Assembly (NCBI GenBank): GCA_017694415.1
Contig: JADIMW010000063.1
Span: 1-37,784, forward strand
Length of the DNA: 37,784 bases
Reading direction: 5' to 3'
DNA from: Candidatus Caccoplasma merdipullorum
GTDB lineage: Bacteria; Bacteroidota; Bacteroidia; Bacteroidales; G3-4614
A model generated the notes under the pieces. That model saw only the letters and a program-made list of their open reading frames with translations, did no database searches and was not told where the DNA came from. Of this stretch, positions 1 through 8,408 are shown piece by piece (position 1 is the stretch's first letter; every line of letters begins with the position of its first letter). Position numbers and translations under genes: made by a program.

Positions 1-414
1 GCTCAAAGCGGAATAGCTCAAGTTGAATCGGTATTGGCCGATTCTTATCTGACGTCTCCAATCGACGGCGAGATTTCCGATATATTCCCCAATGCGGGAG
101 AACTTGTGGGTCAGGGGACTCCTATAATGAACGTGTTGAATTTGAACGACATGTGGGTTACTTTCAACGTAAGGGAGGAGCTACTCGAGAAACTTCCGAT
201 GGGCGCTGAAATAAAAGCGACTATTCCCGCTCTCGGAAACAAAGAGACGACTTTGAAGGTTTACTACATAAAGGATATGGGCAGTTATGCGGTATGGAGA
301 GCGACGAAGGTAACCGGAAGCTACGATGCCAAGACATTCGAGATTAAGGCCAGGCCGACGGAAAAAGTCGAAAACCTGCGTCCGGGAATGTCCGTGCTGC
401 TGAAACTGAAATAA
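1..414 (+). CDS. HlyD-family periplasmic adaptor (membrane fusion protein), C-terminal part
   Basis: Open from the first base in frame 1, so the N-terminus lies outside the window; 137 codons are visible. They begin in a helical hairpin, pass through the second half of a lipoyl-like domain (SPIDGEISDIF, then GELVGQGTPIMNV) and continue into a beta-barrel domain ending in LRPGMSVLLKLK, the usual C-terminus of this family. Such adaptors are anchored in the inner membrane and link an inner-membrane pump to an outer-membrane TolC-like channel. The stop is 27 bases before the first of two ABC-2 permeases, so this looks like the adaptor of that exporter. A TolC partner would be expected upstream. 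The family is clear; the substrate cannot be told. Confidence 0.85.
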   Translation, partial: AQSGIAQVESVLADSYLTSPIDGEISDIFPNAGELVGQGTPIMNVLNLNDMWVTFNVREELLEKLPMGAEIKATIPALGNKETTLKVYYIKDMGSYAVWRATKVTGSYDAKTFEIKARPTEKVENLRPGMSVLLKLK

Positions 415-441
415 TTCTGTCCGGTAAGGAATACGGGATAT

Positions 442-1629
442 ATGTTAATCGACAAGATAAAATATTATGTCGATATTCTGAAACGGGTATCGGGTCGCGA
501 AATTGAAATCATAATATCGCGTCCCATATACATATTGGGCATAATAATCGCCCCGCTGCTGTGCTGCGCTATATATATACCGATGATGAGCAGCGGGTTG
601 CCGCAGAAAATTCCGGCCGGTGTAGTTGATTTGGACAATACGCCGACTTCGAGAGCGCTTGTCAGGAATCTGAATTCGCTGGAGATGATGGATGTTGTTT
701 CGCAACCTGCCAGCTTTACCGAAGCTCGCGAGGATGTGCAGATGGGCAGGATATACGGTTTTTTGATTATTCCTGAGGGGTTCGAGGCTAAGGCCATGTC
801 GGGAAGGCAGCCTGAAATATCGTATTATACAAACAATGCTTATTTTATTCCTGCCGCTTTATTGTTCAAAGGGTTCAAGACAATGACCGTACTCTCTTCG
901 GGTAAGGTTACGATGCAGACGAAACTCGCCAAGGGTGAATATGAATATCAGATTATGCCTCAACTGCAACCTATAAGTTATGAGGCTGTCGCACTGGGCA
1001 ATCCGTGGCTGAACTACTCGGTGTACTTAAACAATAACCTTTTGCCCGGAATGTTGCAGTTGATGATTTTGCTTATGACATGTTTCTGCATAGGTCAGGA
1101 GGTAAAACGGCAAACGGCAAGGGAATGGATTTCGGAAAGCAACAACTCTATTATTCTTGCCATTACCGGAAAACTTTTGCCTCAAACAATCTTGTTCTCG
1201 CTTATAGGTATCTTTTACCTGTCTTTGATGTACGGATACTTGAAGTTTCCTCATGCAAACGGGTTCTTGCCGATGGTAGTGGCAATGGTGATGTTGGTTG
1301 TTGCTTCGCAAAGCGTGGGTGTAATAATAATGAGTTTCGTGCCGTCGCTAAGGGTGGGATTGAGTGCTGCGGGTCTCTACGGCGTATTGTCATTGTCGCT
1401 GGCAGGGTTTACTTTTCCTACCGAGGCCATGTACGAACCGATGCAGATATTCAGCGAGATAGTTCCGTTGAGACATTACTTTCTGATATACTGCGGACAG
1501 GCTCTTAACGGAATACCCATACACTATTCCTTAATGCAATATCTTTACTTGTTTGCCTTTTTCGCAGCTGCTCTTCCTCTTCTTAAAAGGTTGAAACTGG
1601 CTATGTTAAGACAAATATACGTTCCGTAA
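442..1629 (+). CDS. ABC-2 type permease, first of a tandem pair
   Basis: A 395-residue inner-membrane protein. A first membrane segment (about residues 28-50) is followed by a large extracytoplasmic domain (about 50-200) opening with AGVVDLDNTPTSRALVRNL, typical of the YhhJ/DrrB-like ABC-2 permeases. Several hydrophobic segments follow between about 200 and 385. It is the transmembrane half of an exporter that works with the HlyD adaptor just upstream. The second permease begins one base after this stop codon, so the two are certainly co-transcribed and probably form a heterodimer. No ATP-binding subunit is encoded between or after them; it may lie upstream of the window or be absent. Substrate unknown. 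Confidence 0.85.
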   Translation: MLIDKIKYYVDILKRVSGREIEIIISRPIYILGIIIAPLLCCAIYIPMMSSGLPQKIPAGVVDLDNTPTSRALVRNLNSLEMMDVVSQPASFTEAREDVQMGRIYGFLIIPEGFEAKAMSGRQPEISYYTNNAYFIPAALLFKGFKTMTVLSSGKVTMQTKLAKGEYEYQIMPQLQPISYEAVALGNPWLNYSVYLNNNLLPGMLQLMILLMTCFCIGQEVKRQTAREWISESNNSIILAITGKLLPQTILFSLIGIFYLSLMYGYLKFPHANGFLPMVVAMVMLVVASQSVGVIIMSFVPSLRVGLSAAGLYGVLSLSLAGFTFPTEAMYEPMQIFSEIVPLRHYFLIYCGQALNGIPIHYSLMQYLYLFAFFAAALPLLKRLKLAMLRQIYVP

Positions 1630-1630
1630 C

Positions 1631-2872
1631 ATGAAAAGGTTAATCAAACGGCTGCACATAGGGTTCCTGAATACTTGCAGGATATGGAGGGATGAATACA
1701 CTTACGTGTTTAGAGATTACGGGGTGCTTCTCTTCTTCTTCGCGCTGCCTTTTGCCTATCCTGTGGTATATGCGCTGATTTACAATACCGAACTGGTAAG
1801 GGATGTTCCTATGGCCGTTGTGGATGACTGCCGCACGCCTTTGAGCCGGCAGTTGGTACGGGACATGGATGCTTCGCCGGATGTGAAGAACATTTCGTAC
1901 TGCGCCAACATGGAGGAGGCAAAACGGTTGATGTACAAAAGGGAATGTTTCGGCATACTGTATATTCCGCACGATTTCAGCAAGAAGGTTATGAGAGGGG
2001 AACAGAGCCCGGTGCTGATGTATTGCGATATGAGCATGATGCTGAACTACAAGTCGTTGCTTATAGCCTTAACGGATGTAACGCTGAAACTGGGTGCGGA
2101 ACTGCAATGCGAGGCTTTGGGCGGCGATTCGCGGAAGGAGAAGCAGGTTATAATGAACCCTATCCCCTCTTCTTCCATAACTCTGTACAATCCGGAAAGC
2201 GGATATGGTACGTTCCTTATTCCTGCCGTACTGATACTGATTCTTCAACAGAGCCTTATCCTCGGTATAGGGATGCTGGCCGGCGGGATGTACGAGAAAC
2301 GGAGATTGAGGTTTTACTATTACGACAGGTCGGAGAGCGAGAACAGGAACATAATACACCTGATTTTCGGCAAAACGCTCTGCTATTACTCGTTGTATAT
2401 AATTAACGCCATATATGTCCTGCATATCGTTCCATGGTTGTTCCGCTTCCCGCAAAATGCCCCGCAATGGGATATATATATATTTATAACGCCGTTCCTG
2501 TTGGCTTCTATCCTGCTCGGCATGACGCTCTCCGTCTTTTGCAAGGAGCGCGAAAGTTCTTTTATTCTTTTTGTCTTCACGTCTGTCCCGTTCTTGTTCT
2601 TGTCGGGTATTACGTGGCCGGATTTCGTCATGCCCGATTTTCTTAAATTGATAGCTCAGTTCATTCCTTCCACATTCGGCATAAAGGGGTTCGTCCACAT
2701 GAATACCATGGGGGCTACGATAAATGACGTCAAAGGGTATTATCTGTCTTTATGGGGATTGTCGGTCTTGTACTTCTTTACTGCTTTCCTGATATACAAA
2801 TACCGTATAATGAGGGATAAGAGCTTGAACGATACGGCTGTACACAGAAGCGTATTCGAACAGCAACCGTAG
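1631..2872 (+). CDS. ABC-2 type permease, second of a tandem pair
   Basis: A 413-residue paralogue of the preceding permease with the same plan: an N-terminal membrane segment (VLLFFFALPFAYPVVYAL), an extracytoplasmic domain starting with PMAVVDDCRTPLSRQLVRDM (compare AGVVDLDNTPTSRALV in its partner), then several membrane spans after about residue 190. The start codon lies one base beyond the previous stop. The pair plus adaptor resembles the YhiI-YhhJ type of exporter. Nothing that could belong to the same operon follows: the next gene is on the other strand after 308 non-coding bases. Family call is firm, substrate unknown. Confidence 0.85.
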   Translation: MKRLIKRLHIGFLNTCRIWRDEYTYVFRDYGVLLFFFALPFAYPVVYALIYNTELVRDVPMAVVDDCRTPLSRQLVRDMDASPDVKNISYCANMEEAKRLMYKRECFGILYIPHDFSKKVMRGEQSPVLMYCDMSMMLNYKSLLIALTDVTLKLGAELQCEALGGDSRKEKQVIMNPIPSSSITLYNPESGYGTFLIPAVLILILQQSLILGIGMLAGGMYEKRRLRFYYYDRSESENRNIIHLIFGKTLCYYSLYIINAIYVLHIVPWLFRFPQNAPQWDIYIFITPFLLASILLGMTLSVFCKERESSFILFVFTSVPFLFLSGITWPDFVMPDFLKLIAQFIPSTFGIKGFVHMNTMGATINDVKGYYLSLWGLSVLYFFTAFLIYKYRIMRDKSLNDTAVHRSVFEQQP

Positions 2873-3180
2873 TCTCTTCTTTTATATTCCTTTTTTAGCT
2901 TGCCTTTAACGCTTTGTGGTTTTACAGGGGCGTAATATGCCGTGAACGAAAAACGGGAGTTTATGGCGGAGTTTTTATTTTATCTTGCTTCTCGTCTGTT
3001 TGCTCCGTTATTTTAATGGCCGGTGGACTCTTGTGCCATTATCGGATTTTCAACCGGCATTGTTGCGGCTCGGAACTGTATGCCGGCAGCGTAAACGTGA
3101 AGTTGATTTACAGGCGCGGCTAAACGGGGTCGGGGCTTAAAATCATGTAATCCGGCAAGATTGTGGGATGTTTCGTATTA
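2873..3180. other. 308-base intergenic stretch between convergent genes
   Basis: This separates the exporter operon (plus strand) from the Rieske-like lipoprotein (minus strand). I see no convincing gene: the only open frame of note (2914-3123 on the plus strand) has no recognisable family or start context. Two inverted repeats could end transcription: TAATGGC (3014-3020) with GCCATTA (3035-3041), and CCGGCA (3054-3059) with TGCCGG (3081-3086). Neither has a strong T-run, so they are weak terminator candidates. Confidence 0.4.
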
Positions 3181-3663
3181 TCAGTTTGAGATTATGTACG
3201 AATCGTTTGCGGGGATATATGTTACGGAGTATTTGCGCAGTCCGTATCCTTGTGTTGATGCTTCGCCCGATTTCGGCGCTCCGCTGCCCCAGAAAAGGTC
3301 GTATGTGGAGCCGCACACTTTGCACCGGCCGTCCATGTTTTCATCGACATATATACGGACACCGGCTTCCCTCTCTACGGGACACGCCATGTCGTAGGCA
3401 TAATATGCGTCATCGTAACCGCACACGACCATAACGCCGCCATATCCCGTGTATGTGGATATTGTGTAAGGGAAGCCGTACGGATAATCGGGACTCTGGT
3501 ATGCTACGCTTTCGGCCGGTGCTGCAGGCCACCATGAGGGATTGGTTTGATATGCCGACAGTATTTCTATCCGCACGGTAACATACGGAATCCTCTCGTC
3601 GTTTACATCGGAGCATGATATTAACGCGACGGCGGCTGTTATGTATGCCAGATATTTTTTCAT
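3181..3663 (-). CDS. Lipoprotein with a degenerate Rieske-like domain
   Basis: A 160-residue protein starting at MKKYLAYIT, with a lipobox ending at Cys17 (ALISC), so probably lipid-anchored after export. An ATG 27 bases upstream would put a charged stretch before the signal peptide, so the inner start is preferred. The C-terminal half has the spacing of a Rieske fold: MACPVE at about 92-97, then CKVCGSTYDLFWGSG at 114-128 and a closing Tyr-rich strand. In a true Rieske [2Fe-2S] protein these two sites read CxH and CxxH; here they are C94-P-V and C114-x2-C117, so both histidine ligands are missing. Similar Rieske-like lipoproteins occur in Bacteroidota without known function. It may bind a different metal, form a disulfide, or be purely structural. 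Confidence 0.6.
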   Translation of the reverse strand: MKKYLAYITAAVALISCSDVNDERIPYVTVRIEILSAYQTNPSWWPAAPAESVAYQSPDYPYGFPYTISTYTGYGGVMVVCGYDDAYYAYDMACPVEREAGVRIYVDENMDGRCKVCGSTYDLFWGSGAPKSGEASTQGYGLRKYSVTYIPANDSYIISN

Positions 3664-3719
3664 GGGGTATTTCGTTTTGCCATACTTCACGTTTCTTATT
3701 TATTGCCCGTGGAGTATAT

Positions 3720-3760
3720 AAACAGCAGCGGGTACGTTTTGTTGCGTGCCCGTGCTGTTT
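3720..3760 (-). terminator. Hairpin terminator candidate downstream of argH
   Basis: AAACAGCAGCGGGTACG (3720-3736) pairs almost completely with CGTGCCCGTGCTGTTT (3745-3760) around an 8-base loop, with one unpaired base. It begins 26 bases beyond the argH stop, reading on the minus strand. The T-run after the stem is weak, so termination is inferred mainly from stem strength and position. Confidence 0.55.
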
Positions 3761-3786
3761 GTTTTCCATGTGGCCTCGGGTAAACC

Positions 3787-5130
3787 CTATTTGCGTCCCA
3801 ACAGTGCGTCGCGGGCATTTTCGGCTTTGTGGAAGTCGAAGCCTGCCACTACTTTCTGCTCGAGCATGGTTATCTTGTCGTTGCACAGGTTGCCGATGCT
3901 TCCTTCGTGGGTATGGGTTACTTTCTTGTCGGGGATGAAACGGCCTTCTTCTATTTCTATCCCTACCTGCTTGTATGCGTCGCGGAACGGAATACCTGCG
4001 CGGGTTCGACGGTTTACTTCTTCTACGCTGAACATGTATTTGTATCGGTCGTCGGAGAGTATGTCTTCGTTTACTTTTATCAAGCCTACCATTTCGTCGG
4101 TCATTTTTATACACTCTTTAAGTTCGTCGAACGACGGCAGGAATGATTCTTTTATCAACTGCATGTCGCGGAAGTATCCCGACGGCAGATTGTTGGTTAT
4201 GAGCGTTATCTGGTACGGCAACGCTTGCAGTTTGTTGCATTTGGCTCGCGTCAGCTCGAATACGTCGGGGTTCTTTTTGTGCGGCATTATGCTCGACCCT
4301 GTTGTATATTCGTCGGGGAGTTTTATGAATCCGAAGTTTTGCGAGTTGTAGAGGCAGGCATCGAATGCGAGTTTGGATATGGTGGCTGCTATCGAGGCCA
4401 TGGCGGATGCGAGTACTCTTTCGGTTTTTCCCCTGCTCATCTGGGCATATACTACGTTGTAGTTCATGGAATCGAATCCCAACAGGTCGGTCGTCATCGT
4501 CCTGTTCAAAGGGAAGGACGACCCGTATCCTGCGGCAGAGCCGAGCGGATTGCGGTTTACTACCTTGTAGGCTGCCTGCAACAGCATCAGGTCATCGACA
4601 AGACTCTCGGCGTATGCTCCGAACCACAAACCGAATGATGAGGGCATGGCTACCTGCAAGTGTGTATATCCGGGCATCAGTACATCTTTGTAGCGGTTGC
4701 TCTGGCTTATAAGCGTATTGAACAGTTGCCGGCACGATTCTACAAGAGTTTTTATCTCTGCCCGCATAAAGAGTTTTAAATCGACAAGAACCTGATCGTT
4801 GCGGGAGCGTCCGCTGTGTATCTTTTTGCCGATGTCGCCCAACCGTCTTGTCAGCATAAGTTCCACTTGCGAGTGGACGTCTTCTACGCCTTCTTCTATC
4901 TCGAATTCGCCACGCTCGGCTATTTCGTATATCTTGCGGAGTTCGGCGGTGAGTTGCGCCAATTCGTCGGAGGTGAGCAACCCTATCGATTCGAGCATGG
5001 TTATATGTGCTATGGAACCGAGTACGTCGTACGGTGCGAGGTACAAGTCCATCTCTCTGTCATGTCCTACCGTGTATTTTTCTATTTCGGAGTTTACTAC
5101 GGTCTTTTTCTGCCAAAGTTTTTCTGCCAT
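3787..5130 (-). CDS. argH: Argininosuccinate lyase
   Basis: Splits argininosuccinate into arginine and fumarate, the last step of arginine synthesis, in the cytoplasm. The 447 residues match the usual length (about 460). The fumarase/aspartase superfamily signature GSSIMPHKKNPD is at 278-289, HSGRSRNDQ at 105-113 and the GYTHLQ segment around His157. The start codon lies 7 bases after the SRPBCC gene, which itself overlaps pyrE, so these three genes form one operon transcribed from the promoter before pyrE. argG and other arginine genes are not nearby, so argH sits apart from the rest of its pathway. Confidence 0.97.
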   Translation of the reverse strand: MAEKLWQKKTVVNSEIEKYTVGHDREMDLYLAPYDVLGSIAHITMLESIGLLTSDELAQLTAELRKIYEIAERGEFEIEEGVEDVHSQVELMLTRRLGDIGKKIHSGRSRNDQVLVDLKLFMRAEIKTLVESCRQLFNTLISQSNRYKDVLMPGYTHLQVAMPSSFGLWFGAYAESLVDDLMLLQAAYKVVNRNPLGSAAGYGSSFPLNRTMTTDLLGFDSMNYNVVYAQMSRGKTERVLASAMASIAATISKLAFDACLYNSQNFGFIKLPDEYTTGSSIMPHKKNPDVFELTRAKCNKLQALPYQITLITNNLPSGYFRDMQLIKESFLPSFDELKECIKMTDEMVGLIKVNEDILSDDRYKYMFSVEEVNRRTRAGIPFRDAYKQVGIEIEEGRFIPDKKVTHTHEGSIGNLCNDKITMLEQKVVAGFDFHKAENARDALLGRK

Positions 5131-5137
5131 CTGTATT

Positions 5138-5575
5138 CTATTTTTCGTACGGGATAGCTGCCAGTATGTCGGCCAGTCTGTCCACGGCTTCCTGCAACTG
5201 CCGCGAAACCATATTGCGCAGGAATATGTTGAGTTCTACTTTACAGGTTACTTTTATTTTTGCCTCTTTTTCTGCTGTCGGCAGCATCTGTATCCACAGG
5301 TTGAGGGGTACGGGCGAATTGACGGCCGAAAATTTTATCGTTTTTTTGGGCGTCCGCTCGCATATCGAGAATGTTATCTCGCCTACCGGCTCGACCGTTA
5401 TGGAACAGGTGTCGGTATCGAACCGCAGGTCTTTTATCTTGTCGGCCGGTATGCGCTCTTTTATCCGACTTATGTTGTTCAGGTCGGAGAGCATGTCGTA
5501 TATCGAGTCGCTCGATGCGGCTACGTACTTTATCTGGCTTTCGTATTTTCCCGTATTGTCTCCTACTGCATCCAT
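5138..5575 (-). CDS. SRPBCC (START-like) fold protein of unknown role
   Basis: The longest open frame starts at 5683, but most of that lies inside pyrE. The ATG at 5575 (MDAVGDNTGKYESQ) leaves a 13-base overlap with the pyrE end and a compact 145-residue domain. The pattern is that of polyketide cyclase/START-like proteins: an early strand-helix unit (KYVAASSDSIYDMLSDLNNI), a series of beta strands, and a long C-terminal helix (about 115-140, RQLQEAVDRLADILAAI). Such folds bind a hydrophobic ligand in a cavity; the ligand is not predictable here. Tight packing between pyrE and argH suggests a housekeeping job. I do not recognise a named function. Confidence 0.7.
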   Translation of the reverse strand: MDAVGDNTGKYESQIKYVAASSDSIYDMLSDLNNISRIKERIPADKIKDLRFDTDTCSITVEPVGEITFSICERTPKKTIKFSAVNSPVPLNLWIQMLPTAEKEAKIKVTCKVELNIFLRNMVSRQLQEAVDRLADILAAIPYEK

Positions 5576-6195
5576 ACCGACGGTTTTTCGCGCCACACTT
5601 TTAATGCGGCCAGTTCTTCTTTTGTTATGTATCCCGATTCGAGGGCGGTTTCCAATACTGCCGCATAGTTGCTCAATGTACACAGTTCTACTCCGGCATC
5701 TTTGAACTTTTCTTCGGCTACGGGGAAACCGTACGTGAATATGGCTGCCATGCCTACTACTTCTCCGCCGGCACGGCGAACTGCTTCTACGGCCTTCAGA
5801 CTGCTGCTGCCGGTGGAGATAAGGTCTTCTACAACCAGAACTCTCTGCCCGGGTTTAAGGTCGCCTTCTATCAGGTTTTCCAGTCCGTGGTCTTTGGGGG
5901 TGGACCTGATGTATATGTACGGCAACGATAATTCGTCGGCTATCAGTGCGCCTTGCGCTATCGCTCCGGTTGCTACTCCGGCTATTACGTCTATTCCGGA
6001 GAAGTTCTCGGTTATCATGCGTGTCAGTTCTATCTTTATGAATGTGCGCACTTCGGGATACGACAGGGTTTTGCGATTGTCGGTATATATGGGGGACTTC
6101 CAACCCGATGCCCACGTGAACGGCTTGGAGGGTTGCAGCTTTATCGCACTTATATTTATCAGTTTTTTTGCCAATAGTTTTTCTACCGATGCCAT
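5563..6195 (-). CDS. pyrE: Orotate phosphoribosyltransferase
   Basis: Joins orotate to PRPP to give orotidine 5'-phosphate, the fifth step of pyrimidine synthesis. The 210 residues match the family length. The PRPP-binding motif VLVVEDLISTGSS is at 119-131, the flexible catalytic loop with RSTPKDHG at 97-104, and FTWASGWKSPIYTDNR near 26-41 is the usual N-terminal substrate segment. It is the first gene of the pyrE-SRPBCC-argH operon, with a good Bacteroidota promoter about 60 bases upstream. The start at 6195 fits the promoter position and the family N-terminus. Confidence 0.97.
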   Translation of the reverse strand: MASVEKLLAKKLINISAIKLQPSKPFTWASGWKSPIYTDNRKTLSYPEVRTFIKIELTRMITENFSGIDVIAGVATGAIAQGALIADELSLPYIYIRSTPKDHGLENLIEGDLKPGQRVLVVEDLISTGSSSLKAVEAVRRAGGEVVGMAAIFTYGFPVAEEKFKDAGVELCTLSNYAAVLETALESGYITKEELAALKVWREKPSVWMQ

Positions 6196-6254
6196 AATTG
6201 TTTATATTTTATTTGTTTGGTGTTTCTGTTTCTCTTCGTATTGTCTTATTTTTG

Positions 6255-6284
6255 CAAAGGTATGGAATATATGCCGGATTTCAA
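6255..6284 (-). promoter_or_regulatory. Promoter of the pyrE-SRPBCC-argH operon
   Basis: On the minus strand TTG (6284-6282) is followed after 19 bases by TACCTTTG (6262-6255), matching the Bacteroidota primary-sigma consensus TTTG-N19..21-TAnnTTTG. Transcription would start near 6248, leaving a leader of about 50 AT-rich bases before the pyrE ATG. The promoter lies in the 112-base gap after comF, so pyrE is a separate unit. Confidence 0.7.
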
Positions 6285-6307
6285 TATCGCCCGCCGTTTT
6301 TTTTGCG

Positions 6308-7003
6308 TTACAGGACATTCGAGAATGCAAGTCCCATAATGGATATGTTCTTGTACCCTGCCTTTTTTAATGCCGAGGCGCATGCCAGCAACGTGGAGCC
6401 TGTGGTTATGACGTCGTCTATCAGCAATATGCCTTTTTCTTCTTCGCCCGAAACGGGGGGTAAAGCACCGAACGCATCTTGCATGTTTTCCCATCTTTCG
6501 TATCTGCTCTTCTTTACCTGCGACGGGGTTGCGCGTTGCCGTATTATCATGTCCGTCCTGATTTTTGCTCCGAATACCGACGCTACTCCTTCTGCTATCT
6601 TTTCGCTCTGGTTGTATCCGCGCAACTTTTTCCGGGAACTGTGCAGGGGTACGGGTATTATATTCTCTATGTCTTTTAGTTTGCCCGCTTGTTTCAACTC
6701 TTTTGCATATTGGCATCCGAGGTAACGGGCGAGATTGAAGTTCGATGAGTATTTTATATCGTATATCAGTTTGCCGTAACTTCCTTTGCGGTTGTGATAG
6801 AACCAAGCGTATGCTTCGTTTACTTCTATCATATCGGCGATTGCGTTTGCTATCGGGTTGATGCGGAGTTTATGTGAGTCTGTTACCGGTATTCCTGCAA
6901 AGCAATGCGAACAGAGGTATTTTTCTACTGTGTTCAACTTGCTCCCGCACCTTATGCACAGGCGCGGATAAAAGAGGTCTATTATCGGGGTTATAAGGTT
7001 CAT
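6308..7003 (-). CDS. comF: ComF-family phosphoribosyltransferase-like protein
   Basis: A 231-residue protein with the two-part ComF plan: an N-terminal zinc-ribbon (C16xxC19 and C31xxC34) and a C-terminal phosphoribosyltransferase-type domain with the PRPP-loop ILLIDDVITTGST at 192-204. The RGYNQSEKIAEG segment at 128-139 is another family hallmark. ComF is needed for DNA uptake in naturally competent bacteria and is thought to act with the helicase-like and strand-exchange machinery in the cytoplasm, but it is also widespread in species never shown to be competent. It follows recX after 60 bases and is probably the last gene of prmC-recX-comF. Confidence 0.9.
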   Translation of the reverse strand: MNLITPIIDLFYPRLCIRCGSKLNTVEKYLCSHCFAGIPVTDSHKLRINPIANAIADMIEVNEAYAWFYHNRKGSYGKLIYDIKYSSNFNLARYLGCQYAKELKQAGKLKDIENIIPVPLHSSRKKLRGYNQSEKIAEGVASVFGAKIRTDMIIRQRATPSQVKKSRYERWENMQDAFGALPPVSGEEEKGILLIDDVITTGSTLLACASALKKAGYKNISIMGLAFSNVL

Positions 7004-7063
7004 CGGTTTTGTATTATGCCATGCTGCATATTCGGGTTTATTTTTTCTTGTCGCACTCGGAGG

Positions 7064-7555
7064 CTATGTTTTTTTCCGATATTCGTCTATTGCACGGTTT
7101 ATCAACTCCGGTTCGTAGCCCCGCATCATGCAGAAGTTATATACTGCGGCTCTGTCGGCATACGATTCCGCGCCTCCGCGTTTTGAGGCTTTTTCCGATA
7201 CGGCTTTTTTTAGAGCCGCCATATATTCGGCTTCGTCGATTGCATTCAGCGCTGTTTCTACGTCCTGCCCCGTCAATCCGTTTTCTTTGAGGCTGTGTCT
7301 GATTTTTTGTCGCCCCCACTTGCCGAAACGGAATTTGTCGTTTACGAAACTGCGGATATAGCGAGAATCGTCGATATACGAGTTTTTATACAGGTATTCC
7401 ATTACTTGTGCCGATATGTCGTCCGTTACTCCCCATTCGGCAAGACGACGCCTTATCGCCGCCCCGCATTGTTCGGAACGCGCACAGAGGCGGGCTGCAC
7501 GCTTTAACGCGGCATCGTATGTTATTTGTCCGTTATCTTCTGCGTCAGAGTACAT
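7064..7555 (-). CDS. recX: RecX-family regulator of RecA
   Basis: A 163-residue, largely helical protein built of three-helix RecX repeats: ALKRAARLCARSEQCGAAIRR, then a second unit with YLYKNSYIDDSRYIRSFVNDK (about 55-75) and the family-typical KFRFGKWGRQKIRHSL segment near 74-89. RecX binds in the groove of RecA filaments and limits their growth. Here it is far from recA, as in most Bacteroidota. Its start lies 34 bases inside the end of prmC, so the two genes are translated from one message. Confidence 0.88.
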   Translation of the reverse strand: MYSDAEDNGQITYDAALKRAARLCARSEQCGAAIRRRLAEWGVTDDISAQVMEYLYKNSYIDDSRYIRSFVNDKFRFGKWGRQKIRHSLKENGLTGQDVETALNAIDEAEYMAALKKAVSEKASKRGGAESYADRAAVYNFCMMRGYEPELINRAIDEYRKKT

Positions 7556-8382
7556 GCTATAAATCGCTCTTTGTTATAACTGTCTTTTTTTACGGTTATC
7601 GCGGTGTAGCCTTTTTGTTGCAGCATTTCGGCCGTTTCTCCCCAATACGAAGAGTTTATTTCGAGATAGAGCCGTCCTTGCGGGTTCAGCAGGGAGAGTC
7701 CGATGTCGGCTATCCTGCGGTAAAACAACAGCGGGTCGTCGTCCGGCACAAAGAGCGCCCGGTGCGGTTCGTAGTTGAGGACATTGGCTTCCATCTCCTT
7801 TTTCTCGGACTCTGTTACGTACGGAGGATTGCTTACGATAATGTCGGTTTTTGCAGGCAGCCCCGATATGTCGCCCAATACGTCGCATTCGACGAATTTT
7901 ATGTCCGCGCCGTTTTCGGCGGCATTGTTCCTTGCTACGGATATTGCTTCGGGCGATATTTCGGCGGCAAAGAGTTCTGCTCCTTTTATCGTTTTTGCAA
8001 GTGCTACGGCTATGCACCCGCTGCCGGTACAGAGGTCGAGTATGCGGAGGGGGGATTTGCCCGTTTCTTGCGCAACGATGTGTCGGACGAGTTCGGCCGT
8101 CTCGGGACGGGGAATCAGTACAGCGGGCGATACCGAGATTTTAATGCCGCAAAACATTACGCTGCCCAGAATATATTGGAGCGGCTCTTTTTTCAGCAGC
8201 CGTCCGACGACCTTCTCGGCTTCGCGTTTTTTTTCATCGGGGATTTTTATATCTTTGAGCAGCATATCGGTTCGCGTAATGCCGCAAACATCTTCCATGA
8301 TGCTGCGGACGAGCCATTCGGCTTCGCCGCTGCCATAGACGGAATCGAGTTGTTTTCGGATTTTTGAGATAAACTCTTTCAT
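7522..8382 (-). CDS. prmC: Release factor glutamine methyltransferase
   Basis: Methylates the glutamine of the GGQ motif in peptide-chain release factors RF1 and RF2. In the 286-residue form starting at MKEFISKIRK, the helical N-terminal domain (1-75) ends in EPLQYILG; PRPET is at 91-95, the SAM-binding loop LDLCTGSGCIAVAL at 115-128 and the catalytic NPPY at 185-188. An in-frame ATG at 8415 would add 11 residues but lies only 3 bases from the divergent ribD start and upstream of the likely transcription start, so 8382 is preferred. First gene of prmC-recX-comF. prfA is not nearby. Confidence 0.95.
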   Translation of the reverse strand: MKEFISKIRKQLDSVYGSGEAEWLVRSIMEDVCGITRTDMLLKDIKIPDEKKREAEKVVGRLLKKEPLQYILGSVMFCGIKISVSPAVLIPRPETAELVRHIVAQETGKSPLRILDLCTGSGCIAVALAKTIKGAELFAAEISPEAISVARNNAAENGADIKFVECDVLGDISGLPAKTDIIVSNPPYVTESEKKEMEANVLNYEPHRALFVPDDDPLLFYRRIADIGLSLLNPQGRLYLEINSSYWGETAEMLQQKGYTAITVKKDSYNKERFIACTLTQKITDK

Positions 8383-8400
8383 CGGGTCGGTATGTCCGTA

Positions 8401-8408
8401 CAAATTTA
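8401..8408 (-). promoter_or_regulatory. -7 element for prmC-recX-comF
   Basis: TAAATTTG on the minus strand (8408-8401) fits the Bacteroidota -7 consensus and predicts transcription starting near 8394, twelve bases before the preferred prmC start. No clear -33 TTTG precedes it. It lies in the 36-base gap shared with the divergent ribD gene, so the two promoters would overlap. Confidence 0.5.

Noticed and set aside
2914-3123. 69-codon open frame between the exporter operon and the Rieske-like lipoprotein
   Set aside because: No family resemblance, odd Cys-rich composition, and it spans the two inverted repeats of the intergenic region.
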